A program made the translations under genes and the position numbers. A stretch of DNA of 37,615 nt from Sedimenticola sp. (GTDB lineage: Bacteria > Pseudomonadota > Gammaproteobacteria > Chromatiales > Chromatiaceae): the NCBI GenBank assembly GCA_027083925.1, contig JALWMK010000144.1, positions 1 through 37,615 of the forward strand, written 5' to 3'. The notes beneath the pieces are model-generated. The model saw only the letters and a program-made list of their open reading frames with translations. It ran no database searches and was not told where the DNA came from. Positions 1-11,291 of the stretch are shown in pieces; the first letter of the stretch is position 1, and every line of letters begins with the position of its first letter.

Positions 1-540
<540 letters not shown>

Positions 541-551
<11 letters not shown>

Positions 552-2304
552 AAGGGAAAAACGGGCAAAGATGCAACAACGGGCAGAAGCGCTGCCCAAG
601 GCCTATGTGGGGCGCCGTCGCGTTGTGCTTACGGTTTTTATGATTGCCGTGAGCGGCCTGATCTGGCGGGCGGTGGATCAGCAGATATTCGAGAGGGATT
701 TTCTGCAGTCGGAAGGCGATCATCGCTACCTGGACAGGGTCGAGGTGCCTGCGCATCGTGGCGCCATTACCGATCGTAACGGTGCGGTGCTGGCGATGAG
801 CACGCCAGTGGATTCCATTGCGGCGAATCCGCGCCTGCTGCGCCCTGATGCAGAAACGCTGCAGCCCCTGGCGAAGGCGCTGGATGTCGGGCTGGATGAC
901 TTGCGCCGCCGTCTGGCCCGGTACAGCCACAAGCATTTCGTGTATCTGAAGCGGCGTCTGCCTCCCGAGTCGGCGCAGGAAGTGATGGAGGTAGCAAAAA
1001 AACACCATATCGTCGGGCTGCAGACCACCCGGGAATACCGGCGCTACTACCCGGATGGAGAGATTTTTGCCCATGTGATCGGCTTTACCAATCTTGACGA
1101 TATCGGGCAGGAAGGTCTGGAATCTGCATTTAACGAACAACTGGCAGGTAAGCCTGGGCTGAAGCGTGTGTTGCGTGACGGGCGCCGTCAGGTGGTGGCG
1201 GATGTCGAAAGCCTGCGCATGCCCCGGCCCGGAAAGAACCTGGCTCTCAGCCTGGATCAGCGCCTGCAATACATTGCCTATCGTGAACTCAAGGCAGCTA
1301 TTGCCAAGCACAATGCGGTTTCCGGTTCTATTGTGATGCTGGATGTGAAAACCGGTGAAGTGCTGGTGATGGTCAATCAACCGGGTTTCAATCCCAATAG
1401 CAATCGCAGCACTCATGGCGGGCGCCTGCGCAATCGTGCGGTCACAGATGTTTTCGAGCCTGGCTCCACCATGAAACCGCTGACGGTGGCGGTGGGGTTG
1501 GATCTGGGGGTGATCCAGGCGGATACCCGGATTGATACCAGCCCGGGATTTTTCAAGCTGGGAAAATTCAAGGTCAAGGATCATGACAACATGGGTGTCG
1601 TGGATATAGAAACCATCATCAAGAAATCCAGTAACGTAGGTGCGGGAAAGATCGCCTTGTCCCTTCCCAGGGAAAAATTCCGGGATTATCTTGTTGCGCT
1701 GGGATTTGGCAAAAGCACCGCATCCGCATATCCCGGAGAGGCGGTTGGGCAGCTGCGTCCGGCTGCCAACTGGGCGCGGATCGACCAGGCGACGCTTTCC
1801 TATGGGTACGGCATTTCGACGACTGTGCTGCAACTTGCCCAAGCCTATGCAGTGCTCGCGGCGGATGGGTTATATCGTCCCGTCAGCCTGTTGCGCAGAG
1901 ATGAGGCACCACGAGGAACAAGGGTTTTCAGCAGGAAAACCGCGCTGGAGGTGCGCCATATGATGGAATCCGTGGTTGCTCCTGGCGGCACGGCCACTCT
2001 TGCCGCGGTTGCAGGCTATCGGGTTGCCGGCAAGACAGGCACGGTAAAGAAGGCCGGCGTGGGCGGATACTCCCAACGCAAATACCTTTCCCTGTTTGTG
2101 GGTATGGCGCCGGCCAGTAACCCACGGCTGGTGGTTGCAGTGATGATCAACGAGCCCAGGGGTAAACAGTATTATGGTGGGTTAGTGGCTGCGCCGGTAT
2201 TTTCGGCGGTCATGGATGATGCGCTGCGTTTGCTGAACGTGGCGCCGGATGCCCTGGATCGAAACCAGGACGTGCGCCTTGTCCATACGGAGGTGCGCCC
2301 TTGA
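541..2304 (+). CDS. ftsI: FtsI, septal peptidoglycan transpeptidase (PBP3)
   Basis: A class B penicillin-binding protein that cross-links septal peptidoglycan as partner of the glycosyltransferase FtsW. It is 587 residues, close to E. coli PBP3 (588). A basic cytoplasmic N-terminus precedes a membrane segment (about 27-43). The PBP dimerisation domain contains the VPAHRGAITDRNG motif (69-81). The transpeptidase domain carries the three active-site motifs: STMK (309-312, nucleophile Ser309), SSN (363-365) and KTGT (498-501). All catalytic motifs are intact. The gene overlaps ftsL upstream and murE downstream. Confidence 0.97.
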
Positions 2305-3824
2305 TGGCCGGTGCGCAACAACAGTATACCAGCTGGCTGGCTGGTGATTTGCTTGTGGATCTTGGCTTGCCGGCCGGAACCTGGGAACAGCTGCCGGTTT
2401 CCGCTCTGGCGCTGGACAGCCGCAAAACGGAGCCGGGTTCTGTATTTCTGGCTCTGGCCGGAAGCCGGGGACACGGGCTGGAATATCTGCAACAAGCCCT
2501 GGACAACGGGGTGTCGCTGGTTCTTGCGGAGATTTCCGGAGACTGGCCCGAACACAGAATACGCCGGCTGGAGAGATCTGCGCCCGTATTGGTCATGGAT
2601 GACCTGCGTGCTGTCGTCAGCGAAATTGCTGCCCGTTTCTACGGACACCCTGCGCAAGACATGCGCATTGCGGGGATCACTGGCACCAACGGGAAAACCA
2701 GCGTCAGCCTGTTTCTGGCCCAGGCGTTGCCAAAAATGTGGCATTGCGCCGTAACCGGCACAACGGGCAATGGCTTTCCCGGTCGTCTGCAGCCCGCAAG
2801 CCACACCACCCCGGATGCTGTGGAAGCGCAGCGGATTTTGTCCGATCTGAAATCGGCCGGCGCCAAAGCCGCCGCCATGGAAGTGTCATCCCATGCGCTG
2901 GATCAGTACCGTCTGGCGGCGGTGCCCTTCCATACGGCGGTGTTCACCAATCTGAGCAGGGATCATCTGGACTATCACGGCTCCATGCGTGCCTACGCAG
3001 CGGCAAAGCAGCGCCTGTTTGAAACCCCGGGGCTGGAGATGGCCGTTATCAACACCGATGACGTCGTTGGGGCAGCGCTTTTGTCCGGCCTGAAAGGGAA
3101 AGTATCGACGATTGCCTGCCATCAGGGTGCGCATACCCAGGGTGCAGATGAATTTATTCATCTCGAGAGCTTCGAGCCGCGCCCCCAGGGATTGCACCTG
3201 CAGTTTTCATCGTCCTGGGGAAGGGGTGAAATAGACAGCCGCCTTCTCGGCGACTTCAACGCCAGCAACCTGATGCTGGTGCTGGCCGTGTTGCTTGGCT
3301 GGGGCGTATCCATGGAACAGGCGATTTCCGGGCTGGAAAAGCTGGAGACAGTGCCAGGGCGCATGCAAAAGTTCGGTGGTGGTGATCAGCCGCTGGTGGT
3401 GGTGGACTACGCACATACGCCGGATGCCCTGGCGAAAGCGCTTGCCGGCCTGCGCGCCCATGGAACCGGGCGCCTGTACTGCGTGTTTGGTTGTGGTGGT
3501 GATCGTGACCGGGGCAAGCGTGCGCAAATGGGAACCCTGGCGGAGGCCCTGGCAGATGTGGTGATTGTTACGGATGACAACCCCAGAAATGAATCATCGG
3601 CGGCCATACTGGCTGATATCCTCGAAGGCATGCAGGAGCCGCGCACGGCGCTGGTGATTCCAGACCGGGCCGAAGCCATAGCCACTGCAGTCCATCAGGC
3701 GCAAGCAAATGATGTTGTTCTAGTGGCAGGGAAAGGGCATGAGATTTGTCAGCAGATCGGCAATCAACGCCACCCCTTCAGTGACATCGAGCAGGTGCGG
3801 CGCTGCCTGGGAGTCCTCCTGTGA
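2304..3824 (+). CDS. murE: MurE, UDP-MurNAc-tripeptide synthetase (meso-DAP adding)
   Basis: A cytoplasmic Mur ligase adding the third residue to UDP-MurNAc-L-Ala-D-Glu at the cost of ATP. It has 506 residues from the ATG that overlaps the ftsI stop (TGATG). A GGAGG lies about 11 bases upstream, which favours this over the TTG one codon earlier. The ATP-binding loop GTNGKT is at 127-132. The DNPRNE motif at 425-430 is the signature of enzymes selecting meso-diaminopimelate rather than lysine, which supports a Gram-negative host. The C-terminus contains the usual AGKGHE motif. Confidence 0.97.
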   Translation: MAGAQQQYTSWLAGDLLVDLGLPAGTWEQLPVSALALDSRKTEPGSVFLALAGSRGHGLEYLQQALDNGVSLVLAEISGDWPEHRIRRLERSAPVLVMDDLRAVVSEIAARFYGHPAQDMRIAGITGTNGKTSVSLFLAQALPKMWHCAVTGTTGNGFPGRLQPASHTTPDAVEAQRILSDLKSAGAKAAAMEVSSHALDQYRLAAVPFHTAVFTNLSRDHLDYHGSMRAYAAAKQRLFETPGLEMAVINTDDVVGAALLSGLKGKVSTIACHQGAHTQGADEFIHLESFEPRPQGLHLQFSSSWGRGEIDSRLLGDFNASNLMLVLAVLLGWGVSMEQAISGLEKLETVPGRMQKFGGGDQPLVVVDYAHTPDALAKALAGLRAHGTGRLYCVFGCGGDRDRGKRAQMGTLAEALADVVIVTDDNPRNESSAAILADILEGMQEPRTALVIPDRAEAIATAVHQAQANDVVLVAGKGHEICQQIGNQRHPFSDIEQVRRCLGVLL

Positions 3825-5185
3825 TCGCTTTCCGTCTATCCGAACTTGCCACGGCGCTGCATGGCAGTCTGACTGGTGAAGACGTGGAAATTTGCTCGGT
3901 GAGTGCAGACAGCCGCAAGCTTGCTTCAGGTGACTTGTATGTAGCGCTGGTCGGCCCGCGATTCGATGGGCATGATTTCCTGCAGGACGCCGTCCGGAAA
4001 GGAGCCGCTGCCGCACTGATCAGCGCCAGCTGTAGTCCGGTTCTGCCCTGCATACAGGTGGCGGATACGCGCATTGGTCTGGGGCGGCTGGCGGCGGTCT
4101 GGCGTGAGCGCTCCAGGGCCAGCGTCGTGGCGATTACCGGCAGCAACGGCAAGACCACGGTCAAGGAAATGCTAGCGGCCATCCTCTCCCGCAGGGGAAA
4201 AACCCTGGCGACCAGGGGCAATCTCAACAATGATATCGGCCTGCCCCTGACCTTGTGCCGCTTGCAGGACGAAGCCTATGCAGTGGTGGAGATGGGGGCC
4301 AATCATCCCGGTGAAATAGACTACCTGAGTCGTGTGGCTTGCCCCGATGTCGCTATTTTGAATAATGCCGGTCGCGCCCACTTGCAAGGATTTGGCAACC
4401 TCTGCGGGGTGGCCACAGCCAAGGCGGAAATCATCAACGGCCTTGCCGTTGACGGCGTGTTCGTGTTCAACGCGGATGATGCCTATGCCGGCTTGTGGCG
4501 GCAACTGGCTCAATCCCGCCAAACACTGAGTTTTGGTGTTTCTCTGCCAGCAGATATCAGCAGTCCTGCCGATTCCCTGCAGCTGGTCTGGGATGCAGAA
4601 GGCTTCCGCAGCGAATTTACGGTGCGAACCCCGGCTGGTGAATTGCAGATCAGCATGCGTCTTGCCGGCGAGCACAACCGCATGAACGCCCTGGCGGCAA
4701 TTGCCGCCGCCCTGGTGCTCGATGCCGGCCAGGAGGAAATAGAAGCCGGGTTGGCGTCTGTGCAGCCCGTGTCCGGCCGCCTGTTTCCCCGGAAGGGCAC
4801 GATAGCAGACTGGGTTATCGATGACAGCTACAATGCCAATCCGGATTCGGTAAGCATGGCAATGGATGTATTGCGTCAGTTTTCGGGACGCAAACTGCTG
4901 GTGCTGGGAGATTTGGGTGAGCTCGGCGACGATGCGGCTGCATTGCATGGGGAGCTGGGGGAGCTTGCTGTACGCAAGGGCGTAGACCTGCTGTTCACCT
5001 GCGGCCTGTTGAGTGAAAAAGCCAGCCTTGCCTTCGGTGCCGGCGCCAGGCATTTTCCGGATCAGGCAGCGCTCATTGCCTGCTTGCAAGGTGAACTCCA
5101 AGAAGGGGATGCCGTGCTGGTGAAAGGCTCCCGTTCAGCCGCCATGGAGCAAACTGTCGCAGTGCTTTGCGGGGAGAGTGGCTGA
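3821..5185 (+). CDS. murF: MurF, UDP-MurNAc-tripeptide:D-Ala-D-Ala ligase
   Basis: The last cytoplasmic Mur ligase. It joins D-Ala-D-Ala to the UDP-MurNAc-tripeptide to give the pentapeptide precursor. It has 454 residues, with ATP loop [11 protein letters not shown] beginning at about residue 107, a NLNND motif near 131, and [10 protein letters not shown] in the C-terminal half, all typical of MurF. It begins with GTG inside a GTGA overlap with the murE stop and ends in a TGATG overlap with mraY. The D-Ala-D-Ala substrate is made by Ddl, encoded further down the same cluster. Confidence 0.97.
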   Translation: MIAFRLSELATALHGSLTGEDVEICSVSADSRKLASGDLYVALVGPRFDGHDFLQDAVRKGAAAALISASCSPVLPCIQVADTRIGLGRLAAVWRERSRASVVAITGSNGKTTVKEMLAAILSRRGKTLATRGNLNNDIGLPLTLCRLQDEAYAVVEMGANHPGEIDYLSRVACPDVAILNNAGRAHLQGFGNLCGVATAKAEIINGLAVDGVFVFNADDAYAGLWRQLAQSRQTLSFGVSLPADISSPADSLQLVWDAEGFRSEFTVRTPAGELQISMRLAGEHNRMNALAAIAAALVLDAGQEEIEAGLASVQPVSGRLFPRKGTIADWVIDDSYNANPDSVSMAMDVLRQFSGRKLLVLGDLGELGDDAAALHGELGELAVRKGVDLLFTCGLLSEKASLAFGAGARHFPDQAALIACLQGELQEGDAVLVKGSRSAAMEQTVAVLCGESG

Positions 5186-6267
5186 TGCTGGTCTGGTTCA
5201 CGGATTATCTGGCCCAGTTCGACCCGGCCTTCAACGTGTTTCGCTACATCACCCTGCGTGCAATTCTGGGTGTGCTCACCGCCCTGGTGATTTCCTTTAT
5301 GGTAGGCCCGGTGATGATTCGCCGCCTGAGCCGATACAAAATCGGCCAGACGGTGCGCAATGACGGCCCGGAAAGCCACTATTCCAAAGCGGGTACGCCC
5401 ACCATGGGTGGAGCCTTGATTCTGGTGGCGGTGTCCATTGCCGTATTGCTGTGGGCGGATCTTGGCAACCGTTATATATGGATTGTATTGCTTACCACCC
5501 TGAGCTTTGGAGTGGTGGGTCTTGTTGATGATTACAAAAAGCTGGTGCTCAAGGATTCCCGTGGATTGCCTGCGCGCTGGAAATACTTGTGGCAGTCGGT
5601 ATTTGGTCTGGCGGCGGCTGTCGCCCTGTATGTTACTGCGGCTGTTCCCGCCGAAACCCAGCTGATCGTGCCTTTCTTCAAGGATGTGGTGCTGGATCTG
5701 GGGCCGGCTTTTATCTTGCTGGCCTATCTGGTGGTCGTGGGTTCCTCGAATGCAGTGAATCTGACCGATGGGCTGGATGGCCTGGCAATTCTGCCAACCG
5801 TGCTGGTGGCGGGAGCCCTGGGCGTGTTTGCCTATGTTTCCGGGCACATGTATTTGTCGAAATATCTGTTGATCCCCTATCTCCCCGGAGCGGGAGAGCT
5901 GGCCATTTTTTGTGGTGCGCTGGTAGGAGCCGGCCTGGGGTTTCTCTGGTTCAATGCTTACCCCGCCCAGGTATTCATGGGGGATGTGGGTGCCCTGGCC
6001 CTGGGAGCAGCCTTGGGTGTGGTGGCGGTAGCTGTGCGGCAGGAGCTGGTGCTGTTCATCATGGGTGGCGTGTTTGTGGTGGAGACGATATCTGTGATCC
6101 TGCAAGTAGCCTCCTACAAGATGACTGGCCGCAGAATATTCCGCATGGCGCCGCTACATCATCATTTTGAATTGAAAGGCTGGCCGGAGCCGCGGGTGAT
6201 CGTGCGTTTCTGGATCGTAACCGTCATCCTGGTGCTGGTGGGGCTGGCGAGCCTGAAGATCCGGTGA
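5185..6267 (+). CDS. mraY: MraY, phospho-MurNAc-pentapeptide translocase (lipid I synthase)
   Basis: An integral inner-membrane enzyme that transfers phospho-MurNAc-pentapeptide to undecaprenyl phosphate, forming lipid I. From the ATG overlapping the murF stop it is 360 residues, the same length as in E. coli. About ten membrane segments are visible. The family motifs are [25 protein letters not shown] and the HHHFELKGW loop near the C-terminus, which supply the aspartates and histidine of the active site. An in-frame TTG six codons upstream was set aside because the ATG gives the conserved length. Confidence 0.97.
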   Translation: MLVWFTDYLAQFDPAFNVFRYITLRAILGVLTALVISFMVGPVMIRRLSRYKIGQTVRNDGPESHYSKAGTPTMGGALILVAVSIAVLLWADLGNRYIWIVLLTTLSFGVVGLVDDYKKLVLKDSRGLPARWKYLWQSVFGLAAAVALYVTAAVPAETQLIVPFFKDVVLDLGPAFILLAYLVVVGSSNAVNLTDGLDGLAILPTVLVAGALGVFAYVSGHMYLSKYLLIPYLPGAGELAIFCGALVGAGLGFLWFNAYPAQVFMGDVGALALGAALGVVAVAVRQELVLFIMGGVFVVETISVILQVASYKMTGRRIFRMAPLHHHFELKGWPEPRVIVRFWIVTVILVLVGLASLKIR

Positions 6268-7634
6268 TGAAGAATATGGCCACGGTATCGCATATTGATG
6301 ATTTGCCAGAGCGGGTGCTGATTGTGGGCCTGGGGGTGACCGGTTTGTCCTGTGCGCGCTATCTGCATGGTCTGGGGGTGCCGCAATTGCTGGTCGCCGA
6401 CAGCCGCGAACAGCCTCCGGGACTGGATGCGCTGCGCCGCCAGCTGCCGGATGTGGAACTGTTTCTGGGGGATTTCGACCGCAGCCTCTTCGCTGGTGTG
6501 GATATGCTGGTCGCCAGCCCCGGTGTTGCGCTGGCCACAGCGGAAATCCAGCATGCCCTGCAACAGGGCGTGTCCGTGGTGGGAGATGTGGAGTTGTTCG
6601 CCAGGGAAGTGCAGGGAAAGGTGGCGGCAATCACCGGCTCCAATGGCAAAAGTACAGTCACTACCTTGCTCGGCCTGATGGCGGCGGGCAAGGGCGCTGT
6701 AACCGGCGGCAATCTGGGCAAGCCGGTGCTGGATTTGCTGGAAGACGAGGCTGCGCTGTATGTGCTGGAGCTGTCCAGCTTTCAGCTGGAAACCACAACG
6801 AGTCTGGTGCCAGAAGTGGCGGCGGTACTGAACATTTCCGCAGACCATATGGATCGCTATTCCAGCCTGGATGAGTATGCGCAGGTCAAGTCCCGGGTCT
6901 ATGCCCGGGCGGCAACCGGTGTGTACAACCTGGATGATCCCCGGGTGATGAGTATGCCGCGTACCGCCCACGCCCTGTTCTTCACCCTGGGTGAACCCCG
7001 GGATGCAGACTGTTTCGGTGTCCGTTCTATTGATGGGGAAGCCTGGCTGTGCCAGGGGGACAAGGCCTTGCTGCCTGCAAGAGCATTGCTGATGCCAGGG
7101 CAGCACAACCTGGCCAATGCGCTGGCGGCCCTGGCCATGGGGACAGCTTTGGAACTGCCCATGCCGGACATGCTTGCTGTATTACAGACATTTTCTGGCC
7201 TGGCGCACCGCACCGAGTTTGTCTGCACCCGTGCGGGCGTGAAATGGTACAACGATTCCAAGGCCACCAACCCCGGTGCAACTGTGGCCGCCCTGCGGGG
7301 GTTGCATGAAGGAGATGGCAGCTGCACGGTATTGATTGCCGGAGGTGATTGCAAGCAGGCGAATTTCACCGTCCTGGCGCAGACAATCAAGGACACTGTC
7401 CGTGCGGTGGTGTTGATTGGCCGTGATCGCCAGCAGATCCGCCAGGTGCTGAATGGCAGGATCAACATCGTTGATGCTGCGGATATGGGTGAAGCAGTAG
7501 CCAAAGCGGCGGAACTGGCGTTGTCGGGAGATCGGGTGTTGCTGTCTCCGGCCTGCGCCAGTTTCGATATGTTTGACGGGTTCGAGCATCGCGGCAATGT
7601 TTTTAGGGAATGCACAAGGAGGCTGTGCTCATGA
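6267..7634 (+). CDS. murD: MurD, UDP-MurNAc-L-alanine:D-glutamate ligase
   Basis: A cytoplasmic Mur ligase that adds D-glutamate, the second residue of the stem peptide. It has 455 residues from the ATG overlapping the mraY stop; a GTG one codon earlier is possible. The N-terminal Rossmann part has VLIVGLGVTGLSCA (about 18-31), followed by the ATP loop GSNGKST (124-130). The C-terminal domain has YNDSKATNPGAT and the LLSPACASFDMFDGFEHRG motif typical of MurD. It ends in an ATGA overlap with ftsW. Confidence 0.97.
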   Translation: MKNMATVSHIDDLPERVLIVGLGVTGLSCARYLHGLGVPQLLVADSREQPPGLDALRRQLPDVELFLGDFDRSLFAGVDMLVASPGVALATAEIQHALQQGVSVVGDVELFAREVQGKVAAITGSNGKSTVTTLLGLMAAGKGAVTGGNLGKPVLDLLEDEAALYVLELSSFQLETTTSLVPEVAAVLNISADHMDRYSSLDEYAQVKSRVYARAATGVYNLDDPRVMSMPRTAHALFFTLGEPRDADCFGVRSIDGEAWLCQGDKALLPARALLMPGQHNLANALAALAMGTALELPMPDMLAVLQTFSGLAHRTEFVCTRAGVKWYNDSKATNPGATVAALRGLHEGDGSCTVLIAGGDCKQANFTVLAQTIKDTVRAVVLIGRDRQQIRQVLNGRINIVDAADMGEAVAKAAELALSGDRVLLSPACASFDMFDGFEHRGNVFRECTRRLCS

Positions 7635-8800
7635 GTGCAGTAGCCCGCCCCCGCACCATGATATCGGTATCTGCCCCCTCCGTGGACTGGGTGTTGCTGG
7701 TGGCTGTGCTTGCGCTTGTTGGCTTGGGTATTGTGATGGTCAGTTCGGCGTCCCTGCACCTCGCCGGCAGCGGAGACTCCTTCCACTATCTGGGCAAACA
7801 TATGCTCGCATTGAGCCTGGGCATGACCGCAGCATTGCTGGTGCTGCAGATTCCGGGAAAATGGTGGGAGCGGGGCAGTGCCTGGTTGTATTTTCTGGGA
7901 CTGGTGCTGCTGGTGGTGGTGCTGGTTCCCGGCCTGGGCAAAACTGTAAATGGCGCAACCCGCTGGGTGGAGCTGGGATCTTTCAATCTGCAGACCTCCG
8001 AGTTCATGAAATTGTTCATGATTTTTTATATGGCCGGTTATCTGGTGCGGCGGCAGGTCGAGGTTGCGCATTCGGTGTGGGGCGTGGTCAAGCCGTTGCT
8101 GTTGCTGTCTCTGGCCGTCGTTCTGCTCATGGCGCAGCCGGATTTCGGCACTACAGTGGTGCTGCTGGCCACGGCACTGGGTTTGCTGTTCCTTGGTGGT
8201 GCTCCCTTATGGCAATTTGGCCTGTTGCTGTTGCTGGCGATTCTCGGGGGTGCGGCACTGGTGGTGACTTCGCCCTATCGCCTGGAGCGGGTGACTTCCT
8301 TTCTCAATCCCTGGGCGGATCCCCTGAATTCCGGTTATCAGCTTACCCAAGCACTGATTGCCTTTGGCCGCGGAGAATGGACGGGCGTCGGCCTGGGTAA
8401 CGGCATCCAGAAGCAATTCTATCTGCCGGAAGCGCACACGGATTTCATCATGGCGGTGATTGGTGAGGAATTTGGCCTGGCAGGCACCCTTGCCGTGATC
8501 GCCTTGTTCAGCATCCTGGTATGGCGGGCATTCAGCATTGGCGCCGCTGCCGAATCCCGGCAACGCCGTTTTTCTGCCTATGTTTCTTATGGCATAGGCT
8601 TGTGGCTGGGGCTGCAGGCGTTCATCAATATTGGCGTCAACGTAGGTCTGCTGCCCACCAAGGGGCTGACCTTGCCCTTCGTCAGTTACGGTAGCAACAG
8701 CATGATCATCAGTTGCGTGGCCGTTGCCGTGTTGCTGCGCATCCATTGGGAAAACCGCACCGGAGATGAACGTGCGGGAGGCATGCCGTGGCGCGCATAA
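7631..8800 (+). CDS. ftsW: FtsW, SEDS-family septal peptidoglycan glycosyltransferase
   Basis: A polytopic SEDS protein that polymerises lipid II at the septum together with FtsI. The chosen ATG overlaps the murD stop (ATGA) and has an AGGAGG about eight bases upstream, giving 389 residues. An in-frame ATG seven codons earlier is less likely. About ten hydrophobic segments are present. The conserved C-terminal block has GLQAFINIGVNVGLLPTKG followed by LPFVSYGSNSMI. The first membrane segment starts near residue 20. Its catalytic partner FtsI is in the same operon. Confidence 0.96.
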   Translation: MSAVARPRTMISVSAPSVDWVLLVAVLALVGLGIVMVSSASLHLAGSGDSFHYLGKHMLALSLGMTAALLVLQIPGKWWERGSAWLYFLGLVLLVVVLVPGLGKTVNGATRWVELGSFNLQTSEFMKLFMIFYMAGYLVRRQVEVAHSVWGVVKPLLLLSLAVVLLMAQPDFGTTVVLLATALGLLFLGGAPLWQFGLLLLLAILGGAALVVTSPYRLERVTSFLNPWADPLNSGYQLTQALIAFGRGEWTGVGLGNGIQKQFYLPEAHTDFIMAVIGEEFGLAGTLAVIALFSILVWRAFSIGAAAESRQRRFSAYVSYGIGLWLGLQAFINIGVNVGLLPTKGLTLPFVSYGSNSMIISCVAVAVLLRIHWENRTGDERAGGMPWRA

Positions 8801-9855
8801 CCATTCTGGCAGGTGGCACCGGTGGACATGTCTTCCCGGCTCTGGCCGTGGCGCAGGAAATGCGTGCCCGTGGCTGGGAGGTCAGCTGGATGGGAACGCC
8901 AGACAGTTTCGAGTCCCGCACCGTACCGGATTACGGCTTCCCCCTGGAAACCATTTCCGCCTACAGGTTGCGCGGACAGGGCATGGGTGGCTTGCTGCTG
9001 GCTCCGTTCCGCCTGCTCAAGGCCATGGATCAGGCAGGGAAGATTCTGCGCCACACCAGGCCACAGTTGGTATTGGGCATGGGTGGTTTCGTTACCGGCC
9101 CTGGCGGATTGGTCAGCAAGCTGTTGGGCATCCCCCTGGTGATCCATGAACAGAACACCATTCCCGGACTGACCAATCGCTGGTTGGCAAAGATTGCCAC
9201 GCAGGTGTTGCAGGCCTTTCCGGGTAGTTTCCCGGAAGCCGTCGGTGCGGTGCGCACTGGCAACCCGCTACGTGCGGACATTACGGCCGTGGCCGAACCG
9301 GCAGAGCGCATGCGTAATCGTGACCAGACAGCCAGGGTGCTGATTATCGGCGGCTCTCTGGGTGCCCTGGCCCTGAACCAACAGGTGCCGCTGGCGCTGA
9401 GGCAACTGCAGCAACCTCTGGCTGTCCGTCATCAGGCCGGGCGCGGCAAGGCGGAGGCCACGCAGAAATTATATGCGCAGCAGCCCTGGGCGGAAGTCAC
9501 GGAATTTATCGAAGATATGGCCGCAGCCCTCGCCTGGGCGGATTTGGTGATTTGTCGCGCCGGCGCTCTGACCGTCTCCGAGCTGGCGGCCGTGGGCGTG
9601 GCTTCCGTACTGATTCCCTACCCTCATGCCGTGGATGATCACCAGACCTGCAACGCCCGTTATCTGGTGGATGGCAGCGCGGCTGTGCTGCTGCCGCAGT
9701 CCGAATTGACTGAGGATGGGCTGGCGCGGCAGTTGCAGGTATTGCTAGGAGACAGAGGAAAGCTACTGGATATGGCGCTGGCGGCCAGAACACTGGCCAG
9801 GCCGGATGCCACCCACACCGTAGCAGACTGCTGTGAAGCGCAGGTGAAATCATGA
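8788..9855 (+). CDS. murG: MurG, lipid II synthase (GlcNAc transferase)
   Basis: A peripheral inner-membrane GT-B glycosyltransferase that moves GlcNAc from UDP-GlcNAc to lipid I, producing lipid II. It has 355 residues and starts with GTG overlapping the ftsW end by 13 bases, with GGGAGG seven bases upstream. The glycine-rich acceptor motif GGTGGHVFPALAVA begins at residue 9. A second glycine motif (GGSLGA) and the donor-binding HAVDDHQTCNARYL motif mark the C-terminal domain. The gene runs into murC by an ATGA overlap. Confidence 0.97.
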   Translation: MARITILAGGTGGHVFPALAVAQEMRARGWEVSWMGTPDSFESRTVPDYGFPLETISAYRLRGQGMGGLLLAPFRLLKAMDQAGKILRHTRPQLVLGMGGFVTGPGGLVSKLLGIPLVIHEQNTIPGLTNRWLAKIATQVLQAFPGSFPEAVGAVRTGNPLRADITAVAEPAERMRNRDQTARVLIIGGSLGALALNQQVPLALRQLQQPLAVRHQAGRGKAEATQKLYAQQPWAEVTEFIEDMAAALAWADLVICRAGALTVSELAAVGVASVLIPYPHAVDDHQTCNARYLVDGSAAVLLPQSELTEDGLARQLQVLLGDRGKLLDMALAARTLARPDATHTVADCCEAQVKS

Positions 9856-11291
9856 CCGATATCCAGAACATCAATGCCATGCCGAGAATCCATGCTGCGG
9901 AAGCCATGGGGCGCATGCGCCACTTGCACTTCGTGGGTATTGGTGGCTCCGGCATGAACGGTATCGCCCAGGTGATGCTCAATCTCGGGTATCAGATCAG
10001 CGGGTCGGATCTGGCGGAAAATGCAGCGACCAGGCGCTTGCAGGAGCAGGGAGCGGTAATTTATCTGGGACATGCAGAAAAAAACATCCGGGGGGTGGAT
10101 GCAGTCATCATCTCCAGCGCGGTGACCAATGAAAACCCGGAGGTCATAGCCGCCAGGGCAGCCCGCGTCCCGGTGGTGCCCCGGGCGGAGATGCTGGCGG
10201 AAATCATGCGCTTTCGCTATGGCGTCGCCATTGCCGGAACCCATGGCAAAACCACCACCACCAGTCTGGCCGCAACGCTGCTGATAGAAGCAGATATGGA
10301 TCCAACTTTCGTCATTGGTGGACAACTCAATGCCGCAGGCAGTTATGCCCGGCTGGGTACGGGGGAGATCCTGGTTGCCGAAGCAGATGAGAGTGATGCG
10401 TCATTTCTGTATCTGCTGCCCATGATGGCGGTAGTGACCAACGTGGACAGGGATCATATGGGAACCTACGGCGGAGAGTTCAGCCGCCTGCAGGATGCCT
10501 TTGTCGAATTTCTCCATCATCTGCCGTTTTATGGGTTGGCCATTTTGTGCATCGACGATGCCGAGGTACGGAAGCTGCTGCCCAGAGTGACTCGCCAGGT
10601 GCTTACCTATGGTGCTCGGGAAGAAGCGGATTTGCGTGCAATCAATATTCGCCACGACCGCCAGACCAGTCATTTTCAGGTGCAGATGAAAGGCCGGAAG
10701 ACTTTTGATGTGAGCCTTAACCTGCCGGGCAAACACAATGTCATGAATGCCCTGGCTGCAATAGCAGTGGCGCTGGAAATGGGGGTGAGTACAGATGTTA
10801 TACACAAGGCGCTGGCAGGTTTTGCCGGTATTGACCGCCGGTTCCAGGTGCATGAACACTGCAATTTTGGTGCCGGCAGCTTCATGCTGGTGGACGACTA
10901 TGGCCACCATCCCAGGGAAATAGCGGCAACCATCAGTGCCGTGCAGGAAGGCTGGCAGTCGCGGCGTCTGGTGCTGGTGTTTCAGCCGCATCGCTATACG
11001 CGCACCCATGATGCGTTTGAAGATTTCGTGCAGGTTTTGTCCGAGGCGGACGTGCTGGTGCTGACAGAGGTATATGCCGCAGGCGAGAGGCCGCTGCCGG
11101 ACGCTGATGGCCGGGCTTTGAGCCGGGCTATTCGTGCCCGGGGGCAGGCTGATCCGGTATTTGTCAGTGATTTACCAGAGCTGCCGGAGGTGCTCAAGAG
11201 CGTGGTGCAGGCCAATGACATCGTGCTCATGATGGGAGCGGGAGATATTGGACAGATGGCAGCCAGGCTGTCGGAGGAATGGTGCAAATGA
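9852..11291 (+). CDS. murC: MurC, UDP-MurNAc:L-alanine ligase
   Basis: The first Mur ligase, adding L-alanine to UDP-MurNAc in the cytoplasm. It is 479 residues. The N-terminal UDP-MurNAc domain has HFVGIGGSGMNGIA (about 26-39), the ATP loop is GTHGKTTT (129-136), and the C-terminal domain has VDDYGHHPREI. The start overlaps murG (ATGA). The end overlaps a small ORF at 11288 that also forms an ATGA, so the operon continues without a gap. Confidence 0.97.
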   Translation: MTDIQNINAMPRIHAAEAMGRMRHLHFVGIGGSGMNGIAQVMLNLGYQISGSDLAENAATRRLQEQGAVIYLGHAEKNIRGVDAVIISSAVTNENPEVIAARAARVPVVPRAEMLAEIMRFRYGVAIAGTHGKTTTTSLAATLLIEADMDPTFVIGGQLNAAGSYARLGTGEILVAEADESDASFLYLLPMMAVVTNVDRDHMGTYGGEFSRLQDAFVEFLHHLPFYGLAILCIDDAEVRKLLPRVTRQVLTYGAREEADLRAINIRHDRQTSHFQVQMKGRKTFDVSLNLPGKHNVMNALAAIAVALEMGVSTDVIHKALAGFAGIDRRFQVHEHCNFGAGSFMLVDDYGHHPREIAATISAVQEGWQSRRLVLVFQPHRYTRTHDAFEDFVQVLSEADVLVLTEVYAAGERPLPDADGRALSRAIRARGQADPVFVSDLPELPEVLKSVVQANDIVLMMGAGDIGQMAARLSEEWCK